The translations under genes were made by a program, and so were the position numbers. From positions 1,736,001 through 1,800,000 of the forward strand of contig CADCSX010000006.1 of the NCBI GenBank assembly GCA_902805475.1: a stretch of 64,000 bases of DNA, written 5' to 3'. The notes under the pieces are model-generated. The model was not told where the DNA came from. It did not search any database and saw nothing but the letters and a program-made list of their open reading frames with translations. Position 1 is the stretch's first letter; every line of letters starts with the position of its first letter. Shown here piece by piece: positions 54,736-64,000 of the stretch. The stretch is from Entonaema liquescens (lineage: Eukaryota; Ascomycota; Sordariomycetes; Xylariales; Xylariaceae).

Positions 54736-56533
54736 CTACTCTCCCCACCCACCGACACCCTCCGCGACCCCGCCTCGACGCCCCCCGCTCCCGAAACCCC
54801 AGCTATCCAGCGCCCACGGCGCCAGCAGCGTCGCGCTCAGCAGCTCCAGGTCCAGATCGAGCGCGGGTAGGATCGGCGGGCCCAGGTGTGCGGGCGCGGG
54901 CGCGCGTAGTCGCGACGTCGACCGCGCCTCCGGGGTCCCGGAACAGACGTCTCCTGCTCCTCCTGCTGCTGCTGGGTTCCCGACGAGCGGACCGCCGCTG
55001 CCGCAGTCCGGCCCGTACGCGTCCGCCTCGCTGTTGATGCGCATGCGCAGCATGGCGGCGCGGCGGCCGCGGGTGCGGGTGCGGGAGCGCAGGGCGAGGG
55101 GGATTGGGTTGGGGATGGGGATGGGGATGGGGCGGTGGGATTTGGTGGGTGGGAATTGGGAGAGGGGCGGGAAGGGCGAGAGGGCATGCGAGTGCGAATG
55201 CGAATGCGAGGGCTGTTTCCGCTCGAAACTGCTGCTCGTGTGCACGGCTGTATTGGACGAGTCGGTGTGGTAGGCGGATGCTGCGGCGCTGGCGTCGCGC
55301 TGGGACTGTGAGGACGACGGGGATGGCGTGGTGGTCGCGCGCGACGTCGTGGGGTTGGTGAGGATTGCGGAGGAGGGGCGTGGGGTTGGTGGTATGGGAC
55401 TCGGGCTGGGGTCGGGGTCGTTGTTATAAGAGGCGATCGCGTCGTCGTTGCGGGATTACTAACTCCCATGATGGGAAGCTTGCCGACTAGGTTGCTGTTG
55501 GACGTCGAGTGCATAGATGGGATGATGGGGAGTAGTCCCCTGGGCCCTGGGCGCCGTCTGGCACGATGAATCGCCGGTCGAAGCGGGCTAGGAGGTACGC
55601 GGTAGACACCACGAGATCGGTCACGAAGTTGAAGCCGTAGTAGCAAGCTCGGCTGTGGAACCAAGCTGGCTCGGAGCCAGGGCGACCGTCGAAGTTAACT
55701 CCTACGCGAAATGCGGCGCCTAAAGTAGCCACGAGCGATGCGAAAACTAGCAATCCGACCTTTGCACGCCACCGGCCCGCGCCGAATTTTTCGACGCGGT
55801 GGAAGCGAAATCGTCTCGCGTGTTGTGCCGCAGCCGCCAGCCCAACGACAGGGACGGGCAGGAAAGCCAGGAAAGCCAAATACGAGCCGGCGAAGAGCTG
55901 GACGGCACGATCGGCATGGCGGGCACGATTATCCAGGGTGAAGAAGCTGTGTATAGTAGCGACGATCGCCATGACGAGACAGCACATGACACAGGCGATG
56001 AGGAACCACACGACGCTGCAGGTGCCGCGGTGCCAGCCGAGGCGGGGGTGGTAGGCGCGGAGGACACGCTGGGCGAAGAACAGGTTGATGACGAAGATGA
56101 GCACGGAGCCGCACTGGGTCATGACGCTGGCGGCGATGACGGCGTCGACGGTCTTGGGGTACGAGGCCCATATCATGCGGGCGACGAGCGAGACGCTGCG
56201 GAGGAGACACAGCGCGAATAACATGCCCGAGAAGACGAACTTGAGATTGCGCTGCTTGTTGATGCGTAAGATGGCCATGTGCGCCGCTGCCGAGAGGAGG
56301 AATAACAGGAGTAGGACGACGGCGATGGGGTCGTCGATTGCGGGGGAGGGTTCGCCGCCTATGATGGCCATTGTCAATGGATATGGAGGTCCTTGGGGCG
56401 TGGATAGCTGAGTTGAACATTGTTAGTACCTACGAATTCTCATAATAAAGATGATGCTGTCTACCATGAAACCTACCTGACTTGCTCCGGGGCCATTTCC
56501 ATGGGGAGCCGGGGCTGTCCAGTTCCCGGACAT
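54736..56533 (-). CDS. seven-helix membrane protein, DUF3112-like; C-terminal tail frameshifted
   Basis: Exon 1 56533-56477 (MSGNWTAPAPHGNGPGASQ) and exon 2 from 56407, after a 69-nt intron. About seven hydrophobic helices follow, beginning with PIAVVLLLLFLLSAAAHMAI and ending with the seventh around VTDLVVSTAYLLARF. Next is RRFIVPDGAQGPGDYS, a segment I recall from the fungal DUF3112 family (uncharacterised, GPCR-like topology). The frame stops at 55487-55489 (325 aa). Downstream, a second frame (SMHSTSNSNLVGKLPIMGVS) and then a third (SRNDDAIASYNNDPDPSPSP, later SSSFERKQPS and MRINSEADAYGPD) look coding and run to a stop at 54736. Two single-base losses in C runs near 55532 and 55453 would unite them into about 576 aa. 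An 82-nt intron with a poor GTCGGC donor (55487-55406) is the alternative. The membrane part is confident, the tail is not. Confidence 0.68.
55097..55134 (+). other. G-quadruplex-capable GGGGAT tandem
   Basis: Repeated GGGGAT units (three exact) flanked by GGGATTGGGTT and GGGGCGG. On the minus strand it encodes a Pro-Ile alternation (PIPIPIPNPIP) in the tail of the membrane protein. Confidence 0.7.
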
Positions 56534-59500
56534 AGCAGCTTTGTTTCTCCTAAGCATTACGAAGCGGCGATGTCCTCAGTCCCGAGGACACAGCCCTGAG
56601 GTTATGGACTAACTATCTCTCGAATATGCTTTTGTTCTCTCCTAAACCCCAACTATTAAATAGAGAAACAGAGAGAGAGAGAGATGCCAGGTTAGCCGTC
56701 GTGAGGCGTTGCATTTGTATCACGAAGCATTAAGATATATCATGGTGAAGAAAAACTTGAAAATAGGTATAAGTGAACTCGACTGGCCGTTCTAAAGGGA
56801 GCTAAAAAAAAAAAAGAGAGAGAGAGGTGCAAGATACGCGTATCCCGTAATCAGGATTGCGACCTTATATCGGGTTCCTTGTGACCCTCTACGGGCCATG
56901 CTTGCCAACCCGTTGCCATCCCCAGAAACCTAGACCGGTTACACCTCGTAGCGTTTGGAATCTGGAGTCTATCGGAATAGGGGTCGGCCTTTTGTGCACA
57001 AGTCTATCCCGATCTCGTGTCCCTCCGAGTCAAATTTGCACGCTTGACGACGAGATAGAGTTTCTATCCCAAACGTGTGTCGTGCGTTATTGGGGCGTAG
57101 GTGGGAGGAACACGAAACAGGGTCGAGATCGAATGGTCATAGAAATCTCTCGGCACTATTACCTGTAGAGTGGATGATGCTATAACTTAATCTTGTCAGA
57201 TCGCCGCCGGGTTGCTGGATTCGCCCAGCCCAAGTTCAGATAAGCGTCTCTGATCCAAGGTGTCTTTTACGAATACATCGTCGAACCATACCGAGGCGAT
57301 TAGGTAACCCAAGTGATGACATTAATAAAGGTTATCCATCAGCATAGAAACAGAAATATTACCTTCCTGGACCCGAGGTATTGGTCTTAGAGGTCGTAAC
57401 CGTCATAGCCAGTCGTGATAATGGATATCTGAGCATATGATCAACAACATTAGAGTTCATCAACCGAAAGTTGAGAGCCACGCCCCTATTATCGCACCAT
57501 CAGTCCCTATAGACTACCTACCAGGCCTTATAGCACAACCGGTAGTAACGCTTTAAGTCGCCTCTCTTTCCATCGGGGATGATTCTCAAACAAGCTACTC
57601 GCGACTAATGCCATAGGGCTGGTAGTTTTACCACCCAGGGGAACGCTTGGCGATAATCTACGATGGTCGAGCTAATTGTGCCGTAAGGTTTCCGCTTCTC
57701 CAGGGGAGGGCCCGGCTCGTTTCAGAAGACGGCACCAATTGAATATCATAATCTCCTGTGCCGAGACTATCTAAGGTAGATGTAGTGGTTATAAGACTGG
57801 TCGCTTTTCCAGAAAATGGGGAATGCTAAGGGTGTTATCCCAAGACGCCGGAACAAGGCCAGGAATGCTTATCTCGTCTACACTGTTTATATATACCTGG
57901 TTCTACAGTTGACCTAGCGTGTAGCTGGTGATTTAATATAAGGGGGTAAAAGTAATGATTTTGGCAAAGTTTATAATTACGAGGAGAGACGCTTATTATT
58001 TATTTATATTTACTTATGCAGTTGATCAAGCTGTTCGGCTTACATAAATACCTGCCTTATGTAATACGTTATGAATGTTTCTTATTTCTTATTTCTTATA
58101 GTTATATTCTAGATATCAGTTAGTTAACCTAGTTAGTATTTTCTTTGACATCTTGTATAACCACCAATATATGCTAAATTATTGTATAATAATGTTCAGA
58201 GAATAATAGTAGCAAGCGATGCAGTGTTGTAGTTAAAACATCTCCTATTGTATGGGAAGGAGAAGAATAGAATAAACTGGGTACGCGTGTAAAAGGGGCG
58301 TCTATTAGTGAATGACTCGTGTGTAAGACGATTTCATTACTATTATCCAAATTTGATTGAGTAATTATTTTGTGAGATCGAAATGATATCTTAGGACGTC
58401 TGTAGATATGAATGTCCATTAGTTATCTTAGAAAAATGCGGTGTCAGGGTTTAATGTGCTACCAAATGTTCAGTCAGGTAGGTATATAAATCTATACAAC
58501 ACCAAAAATCATCACATACGACCATAGGATCTGGAAAACTCGGGATCCCGTCCGCTCTCCCATAGATAAGCCAGATACCGCTGGACCAGTAGTCGGGTCG
58601 GTGACGACCGGCGAATCCCCAGTGTTGTATGTTTTTTTTTTTTTTTTTTTTCAACTTTTTTTTGCTAGTCTCTTTTTTGTTAGTGTAGTATGAGTGGGTA
58701 AACTAAGATGCTAGATGCTTTACTACTGGCGAATACCTCCAATATACATATATGGCCAGCCGATGGTCAGGAGTTCTATTCGTGTCTTCTAGTTTTGCCC
58801 TATGATATGGGGTGTGCAACTTCGTCTCTAACTAAGACCTAAGGACATATATTATCGCAGTCCGAGACTAGATAAACTACGTCTGAAGCAGGATGTAGGT
58901 TATAGGAGCATAGTAAAGATAAAAGATTATTTCGTGTAGAAAGATAACCGTGAAAGGTGTTGGTGATAGTGATTATAATAAGTGTTCTCAATAATCCAAA
59001 CCTATGTCCTAAGATTTGAGTGTTATCTATATTCAAGGTACCTCTAGATTCCTCAAGACCTGTTTTACATGACACGAGATATTATAACATATTAATTTAT
59101 TAGACATCAGTATCGAAGTACCCTAATAGAACAATGCCAGTGTAGACTTTTGATAGCACGTAAGCTGATCGTTCCTATATCGCTAAGTTGATCCTATCCC
59201 CAAGGCCAACGTGTGAAGTACAACACTCTCCTTATTATATTCCAACCCCTTCCTCCACCGATAACTGGGGGAAAACAATCTCATCTACCACTTCTGCTCG
59301 CTCGTATCCATCGACTATAGCAGCCATGAAGGAGTCATTCTCAACCCCATTGCCGCCGTGGGTGCAAAATTTTTTTTTTTTTAATTTCCTTTTGTCGTTT
59401 CAATGAATCGCTAATCAAAATCACATGATAAACCATAACAAAGTGATGAAAAGCCGATGTTGAAATCCAGAATGGTTATGAAAAACAATCTTTAGGTAGT

Positions 59501-59611
59501 AGTCGCAAAGTCCAATCGTATACTGAAGATATTAGAATGTGTCGTATAGTGGAGGCGTATATTCCCCTGGCACCGGCCGGTTTTTGAACCTAGGTAAGAG
59601 TCCATCTATGT
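56534..59611. other. 3.1-kb intergenic region
   Basis: No supported gene. Contents: a GA tandem near 56668-56684, A run plus GA tandem near 56805-56826, AT-rich sequence at 57940-58400, a T run of 20 at 58632-58651 followed by a second T run, and another T run near 59370. Open frames are chance. Confidence 0.5.
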
Positions 59612-60282
59612 CTAGCCCAGCTCGCAAGGGTCGCCGCCCCACCGTACCCGAACGACACTGAGCAATTCCCGCTCTTCATCTGTCAAGTATTCCTCGACGT
59701 ATTTAGAGACTATGCCATCATGCAATTGATCCAGCATCCGTTTGGCGCGGGCAGCCTGAGCTCTGTGAGAGCCGAAGCGGATTTCCAGTCGTATCTCCTC
59801 ACGCCATAGCAATTCCTTGGTCTCGTCGAGGTCGTAGTAGAATTCCGAGCGGAAGTACGGTTCCAGAAGTTTCATGTTGACTACCTTGGGTGAGCCCCAG
59901 ATGATGACGACTCGGCTGGCGGCGGTCTCGGGCGGGGCCGCTACTCGGATCCGGTTCATTCTGACAACGGGTACGAGCCCTCCTATGGTTATCCCGCCCT
60001 TTTTGACGAGGGCGAGGAAGTTCTGCGTAGCTCGGAGGGTAAAGAACGTGATCTTTGCGGCCGATGTTGTGAACTTTTCGTAGGGGGGTTGATGTATACG
60101 AAATATATCTTGCCGACTCGTCGTATAGGGGCAAGCAATTGGTGGACGGTACAATCAGCTGGGAGGTTCGTTACGTATACCGATGTGTTCTTAGAATCTT
60201 CAATTTCCTCGCTGTGATTCTTGGGATTCTTGGGGGTTCCCTTATGGTTACCCCTATTATTATAGGACCAAGTAGGAGACAT
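59612..60282 (-). CDS. RRM-family protein (frameshifted in this sequence)
   Basis: The ATG at 60282 encodes MSPTWSYNN, then an RRM-like start (TSVYVTNLPADCTVHQLLAP, then RRVGKIYFVYINPP). The frame is lost at a C6 run on the coding strand (60088-60083). One frame over, the sequence goes on as YEKFTTSAAKITFFTLRATQ, FLALVKKGGITIGGLVPVVR, MNRIRVAAPPETAASRVVII and so on to ERELLSVVRVRWGGDPCELG and a stop at 59612. The two parts match the layout of a common Sordariomycete RRM-like family: an RRM with TSAAKI.FFT in the third strand, followed by a second half-RRM (RVVIIWGSPKVVNMKLLEPY). Repaired length is about 223 aa. No intron fits: the missing amount is one base. Function unknown; probably RNA binding. 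Confidence 0.75.
60083..60088 (-). other. apparent 1-nt deletion in RRM-family gene (C6 run on coding strand)
   Basis: The coding strand reads AAC CCC CCT ACG AAA AGT and then runs into unrelated sequence. With a seventh C it reads AAC CCC CCC TAC GAA AAG TTC ACA, giving NPPYEKFT and the rest of the family sequence. Confidence 0.8.
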
Positions 60283-62229
60283 TGTGAATATGTCGATCTG
60301 GTGTATAAGTCTCCTATAGATCTGTGCCCCAAGTAATGGAGATGGAGTTCTAGGAATATATCGGTATCAGCTTTCCATCATTCCCATTGAATATTAATAT
60401 AATCTAATGGCAATCATGACCGGATACTTACTTGAGGAATAGATATACTGGTTGTCGTCGAAGCTGGTAGTCGTTGTTGTTGATGGTGGGTTTTCTTCGA
60501 ATGGTGGTTCAAGAAGACTGTTTGAAAGGAACAATTGATGTGAATATAGAAGATAGAAGATCCGGATATGGGGTAGTAGGCTTGATATGTATATTAACGT
60601 AACAAGGCGGAGATAAACAAACCAGATGTAAACAAGCGAGAAGAACCTATGACCATAGCTTTTGGTTTCGACTAGTTGAGAAAGCTTTTTAAGATGTAAG
60701 TTTTGTCATGTCATGAAATGAGGCGTTACCGCTAGCAACAGGACAGTCCTCTATTAAAATTATTTCTATACGACGCTATTAGATGTAGATGCCACCAAAG
60801 TCTAATAAGCGCGCTCTTAGTCCATATTGTTCTCGCTTTTCCTACTCCTGTAACCCATTTATGGTTAACGGTGACAGAACGTCGACTACGGGCGTTCTAC
60901 CTATCCCTTGTTAGCTCTACGCTTGGTCTGGGAATACCTGCTTCTAACTACTAAATTGTTTGAACGTAAGTTGGCTGGGATTGGGACTTAATTAGCAGGG
61001 AGTTTTATTATTAGAGGTCTGTCTTGTACCGGGGGGTGGGGGGAGAGTGTTAAGCTAAGAGGATAATCGAGCGTCGTCGGTCTGCTCGAGAGTAAATCGA
61101 ATGGTACATGTTTCAGGGGGCGTAAACATCCCATAGATATTGTTGGGGAGTGTGTTAGAATACGACTATATCTGATGTCGAACCTTACGTAGACTTAAAT
61201 TGTACCTGACTGCTTTGACATTTCTGGGTGTTAAAAAGACGGGATTGATAGGAACCTAAGAAATAAGACTCCAAGCCACACTATATATGGTTATGGGATC
61301 ACCTCGCGCCGAGTTAGCGGATCATGGATTCCTATTGGTGTATATCCTCTAGGCTTCTCTGTTCAATAAAACCGACTCTACATTTAAATAAGACCGAGTA
61401 CCATAGGTCTATAGTATAGAATGCTTTCGTGTAGATGACATGCTTGTGTATCTTCATCGAAGGAATATGGTCAATGCATTTTGTGTATTTATCAATTATA
61501 GTACGAAGTATATTTATACCCGGGGAAAGAAATAATCGACCGTTGAATTAAGTTTCGTATAAGAAAGGTACATCGACGGATATTCGATAGATCCGACAAC
61601 AGAACTAATGATGAGATAAACTTGTAAGCGTATTAGATTAGTTCTCAATGAAAATAGGGTTAAGTCCATATCTCCTAACTTGAGTTGTACTCGTAGTATA
61701 CCTAGGTGATTATCAAAATACCTTAATAATCATCCTGTACCTCCCCCCCCTTTTTTCTAACATCTGTGGCTAGTGCACACACAAATGAGGCTGATACTTG
61801 TGGCTAGTGGTGATGACGACACCCCCTGAAGAAAACATGACCCTCCCCTGTCCGCGCTAGGAGACGCAAGCTGCAACAACACGCTTGGAGCTCTCCTATC
61901 ATTGAAAGGCTTAACCGGCAACCTGGGAAAAAATAAACTAGCTCCAGCCTCCTGACGCAAACCTACATTACATTTAAACCACCCACTCGCTCAATCCAAC
62001 CTTACGTACCTTATCGAAAAAGAAAGCGTCTGCCTGGAGAAGACGACAAGCCTCATTTCATTTTCGCCCTTCACCTTCGAACAAAAACTATAACATCCAC
62101 AAGCTCGACTTCTCGCGCGTGTTCTCGATTCCCAAGCATAAAGTTGAGGTTCTGCAACATCGACTTTCACCAACGCAACCCAAAATTATCTATCTGCGTA
62201 TAGCTTACCAAGTACCCCCAATCGCAAAG
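60283..62229. other. 1.9-kb intergenic region
   Basis: No supported gene. It contains a G-rich run near 61031-61043 and a C-rich then T-rich run at 61743-61756. The last 250 bases are likely the promoter and leader of the TVP15-like gene. Confidence 0.5.
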
Positions 62230-62761
62230 ATGGACTTCTCCGACTCATTGTACGTACCTACATAATACGCCCAAGGAAAACATATGTATGTATGTATGTA
62301 TAGACGGATGCGCTAACACGAACTCTCTTCCCCTTTTAGTCGAATCGTCAACCTCGCGGTTGGCGTGATCATGGTGCTAGGCGGAATATCGCAATTTTTC
62401 GATCTCGGCTTGTACGTCCCCTTCCCTCTCCCCTCCCCCAATTCTAACCTTCCAAAATAGCCAATCCATTATAATCGGCGCCTACGTCCTAATCTTCGGT
62501 CTGGGCGTCGCCCTTCTCGAGTTCCAGATCCCGCCCCAAGTCTCGCGCTACGCCTCCTTCATGTTCTCCTTCATCGGCCGTGGTATCTTCTACGTCTTCG
62601 TCGGCTCCATCCTGCTCAACAACGGCGTCCTGCGCATCATCGCCGGCTCCATTGTCGGTATAGTCGGTCTCGCCTATATTGCTCTTGAGTTCGTTCCCTC
62701 CGTCGAGCCCCCCGCCAACATGCGCGAGGCCGACGCCGGCTGGGGCGCCGAGCAGGTATAA
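62230..62761 (+). CDS. TVP15: Golgi membrane protein, Tvp15 / COPI-associated family
   Basis: Small four-helix membrane protein of late-Golgi vesicles. Exons 62230-62249, 62340-62411 and 62461-62761 (introns 90 and 49 nt); product 130 aa, the normal size. Sequence: MDFSDSFRIVNLAVGVIMVL, then GGISQFFDLGFQSIIIGAYV, VLIFGLGVALLEFQIPPQVS, GRGIFYVFVGSILLNNGVLR and a last helix IIAGSIVGIVGLAYIALEFV. It ends in SVEPPANMREADAGWGAEQV, strongly conserved in fungi. The first exon codes for only six whole residues and part of the seventh; it is supported by the conserved MDFSD start and a GTACGT donor. Intron 1 carries an ATGT microsatellite just ahead of its 3' half. Confidence 0.88.
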
Positions 62762-63578
62762 TAGTTCAAGACGCAAGACGGCCTTCGAATCGAAAATCAT
62801 ATCCTATGGATTGGGTGGAGAAGGGGTGAATGGGGCACCGTTTGGTCGTTGGGTGGTTATCCTACCAAATTTCTTGGTGAGGGCTAACTGAGTGAGTTTC
62901 GAAGGAGGTTTCCATTGGAATGAAAATACTCAAAGAGTTAATGCATTCGGCAAGGGGGGACTGGTGGTGATAGCTTATACGTACGAATAACGCTGGGAAA
63001 TGGAATGAGCTTTGTCATGTATAACTAAGTAATGCTTTACGCAAGGCTGGATATTCAGGCAGGAGATGACTGGCGAGAAAGAGATATGTAGACACGTTAA
63101 AATATTATTCTTATGGGTCGCGGAATTCCTTGTATTGGTGAAATATTGCGAAATTCAACGATTAACGCCTTGATCCTCTTGTATTAGTTACTTTGGTTGA
63201 AAGTTATTCCCTTCCCCATATCATCCTTTCCATACCTTCCCCCCTATAATTCGTCGCTCGGGATGCCATTAAAATCAGCCAGACTACTCGTTCAATGGGA
63301 ATATTATAACTATGCCCCGCAATTCAGAATATCATGCCTCTTAATCCTCGCATGTATTTTGCGGTTTCACGATACGCCAAGCACATATGCTATGCTACCG
63401 AAAAAAACAAAGGTTGCCGGTGAAGGAACTCGATCCCATGACGCCCCCGTAGTGTTTGACTCTCCCTTTTGTGTTTTCGCTTTGCTCCCTTAGACCAACT
63501 CCGATAGGCTCCCAGTCGTAATTTCGGTCATCAAAATAAAACAAAATCAATGCAAATTCAATCAATAAAGAATCCCCC
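62762..63578. other. convergent intergenic region
   Basis: 3' sequence of the TVP15-like gene and of the gene on the opposite strand. A degenerate tRNA-like stretch at about 63405-63450 was considered and rejected. Confidence 0.5.
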
Positions 63579-64000
63579 TTACTTTTGCAACGCAGCCATC
63601 TCGCGTTCTTTGGCCGCGAGCATCTGGCGTATCCGTTCGGCTTCTTGTTGAAGTGCCGCTAGTCGATCGGCCTTTGATTTCTCATCCTCAGCCGTGCTCT
63701 CTCTGGATTGGATAGCGGGTAATATATTCGACATCATCCTCGGTGGGCTGGGGCTTGGTGCTGATAATATTGTAGTAGCTGGGGATCGAAGACGTAAAGC
63801 CTCAGCCACGCTGTCGGCCGCGCAAAAATTAGGATTCGACTCTAACGCCGGGTTAAGAAGGGACTTGATCGAGGATAACCTCTTGGAGTTATCATATCCG
63901 GGTTCGCTTGGCGCATACTCCGAATCGGTCCCTGAAAAGGAGCGTTTCCTCGACGGCGAGAGGAATGACGCGGGAGATAGGGACGACTGGCGGTCACTTA
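63579..64000 (-). CDS. hypothetical protein, 3' end only (runs off the window)
   Basis: The minus-strand frame is open from the window edge to a TAG at 63579, giving about the last 139 residues. The visible part is Ser/Pro-rich (SLSPASFLSPSRKRSFSGTD), followed by YDNSKRLSSIKSLLNPALES and a charged C-terminal coiled coil (KADRLAALQQEAERIRQMLA then AKEREMAALQK). There is an internal Met at about 63809, but the frame and composition continue well upstream of it, so it is not the start. The style suggests a nuclear or regulatory protein; I do not recognise the family. Confidence 0.6.
   Translation of the reverse strand, partial: SDRQSSLSPASFLSPSRKRSFSGTDSEYAPSEPGYDNSKRLSSIKSLLNPALESNPNFCAADSVAEALRLRSPATTILSAPSPSPPRMMSNILPAIQSRESTAEDEKSKADRLAALQQEAERIRQMLAAKEREMAALQK

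Noticed and set aside
54668..55273. 201-codon plus-strand frame with Ser/Arg/Pro-rich content
   Set aside because: It lies opposite the likely tail of the DUF3112-like gene and is made of simple tandems; the minus strand explains the region better.
63400..63450. tRNA-like 3' half on the minus strand (GGGATCGAGTTCC followed by a T-rich run)
   Set aside because: The T-arm pairs poorly and no matching acceptor 5' strand, D-arm or anticodon arm can be folded upstream. At best a degenerate relic.
1..64000. CRISPR array, prophage, bacterial operons or a secondary-metabolite cluster
   Set aside because: Introns and gene content are fungal; no regular direct repeats with spacers and no PKS, NRPS or terpene genes are present.

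Overview
This window is nuclear DNA of a filamentous ascomycete (Pezizomycotina, most likely a Sordariomycete). The signs are many short introns (mostly 47-106 nt) with GTRNGY donors and CTAAC-like branch sites, a Msb2-type signalling mucin, an arginine attenuator peptide uORF in front of the arginine-specific carbamoyl-phosphate synthase small subunit gene, and long intergenic tracts full of short CCTAGG palindromes. I support about 19 protein-coding genes plus one regulatory uORF. There is no rRNA, no convincing tRNA, no CRISPR and no large transposon.

Layout. 1-10 kb: Msb2 mucin (+), then an F-box/WD40/UIM protein of Ufo1 type (+). 10-13 kb: an aspartic-protease-like membrane protein (-) whose first catalytic Asp is lost. 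16.7-18.9 kb: a repeat-rich secreted, probably GPI-anchored protein (+). 21.6-24.5 kb: the diflavin reductase Tah18 (-). 24.5-28.8 kb: gene-poor. 28.8-38 kb: a two-RRM protein with a GC-AG intron, ArfGAP Gcs1, ETF beta, then the attenuator uORF and CPA1/arg-2 (all +). 39.5-48.1 kb: an acinus-like SAP/RSB protein (-), an unknown protein (+), TYW1 (+) and TOM20 (-). 48.6-53.6 kb: a 267-bp MITE-like element, EXO84 (+) and the PP2A catalytic subunit (+). 54.7-64 kb: a DUF3112-like seven-helix membrane protein (-), a small RRM-family protein (-), a Tvp15/COPI-associated protein (+) and the 3' end of an unknown gene (-).

Most genes are housekeeping and unrelated in function, as is normal for a fungal chromosome. 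There is no secondary-metabolite or other functional cluster. Loose themes are surface sensing (Msb2, the mucin-like repeat protein, the DUF3112 protein), Golgi/secretory traffic (Gcs1, Exo84, Tvp15) and mitochondria (Tom20, ETF beta, CPA1).

The most useful observations are: (1) three otherwise intact genes (MSB2, TYW1, the RRM-family gene at 60 kb), and probably the DUF3112 gene twice, are each broken by the apparent loss of one base in or next to a homopolymer, always in the same direction, which points to consensus errors; (2) the attenuator uORF is split into three exons, with a junction exactly before the arginine-sensing Asp12; (3) a perfect 29-bp TIR element flanked by TA; (4) at least eight exact copies of the 10-mer TACCTAGGTA, all outside coding sequence. 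I did not find a clearly undescribed system; the hypothetical gene at 42.6-43.8 kb and the protease-like membrane protein are the best leads.
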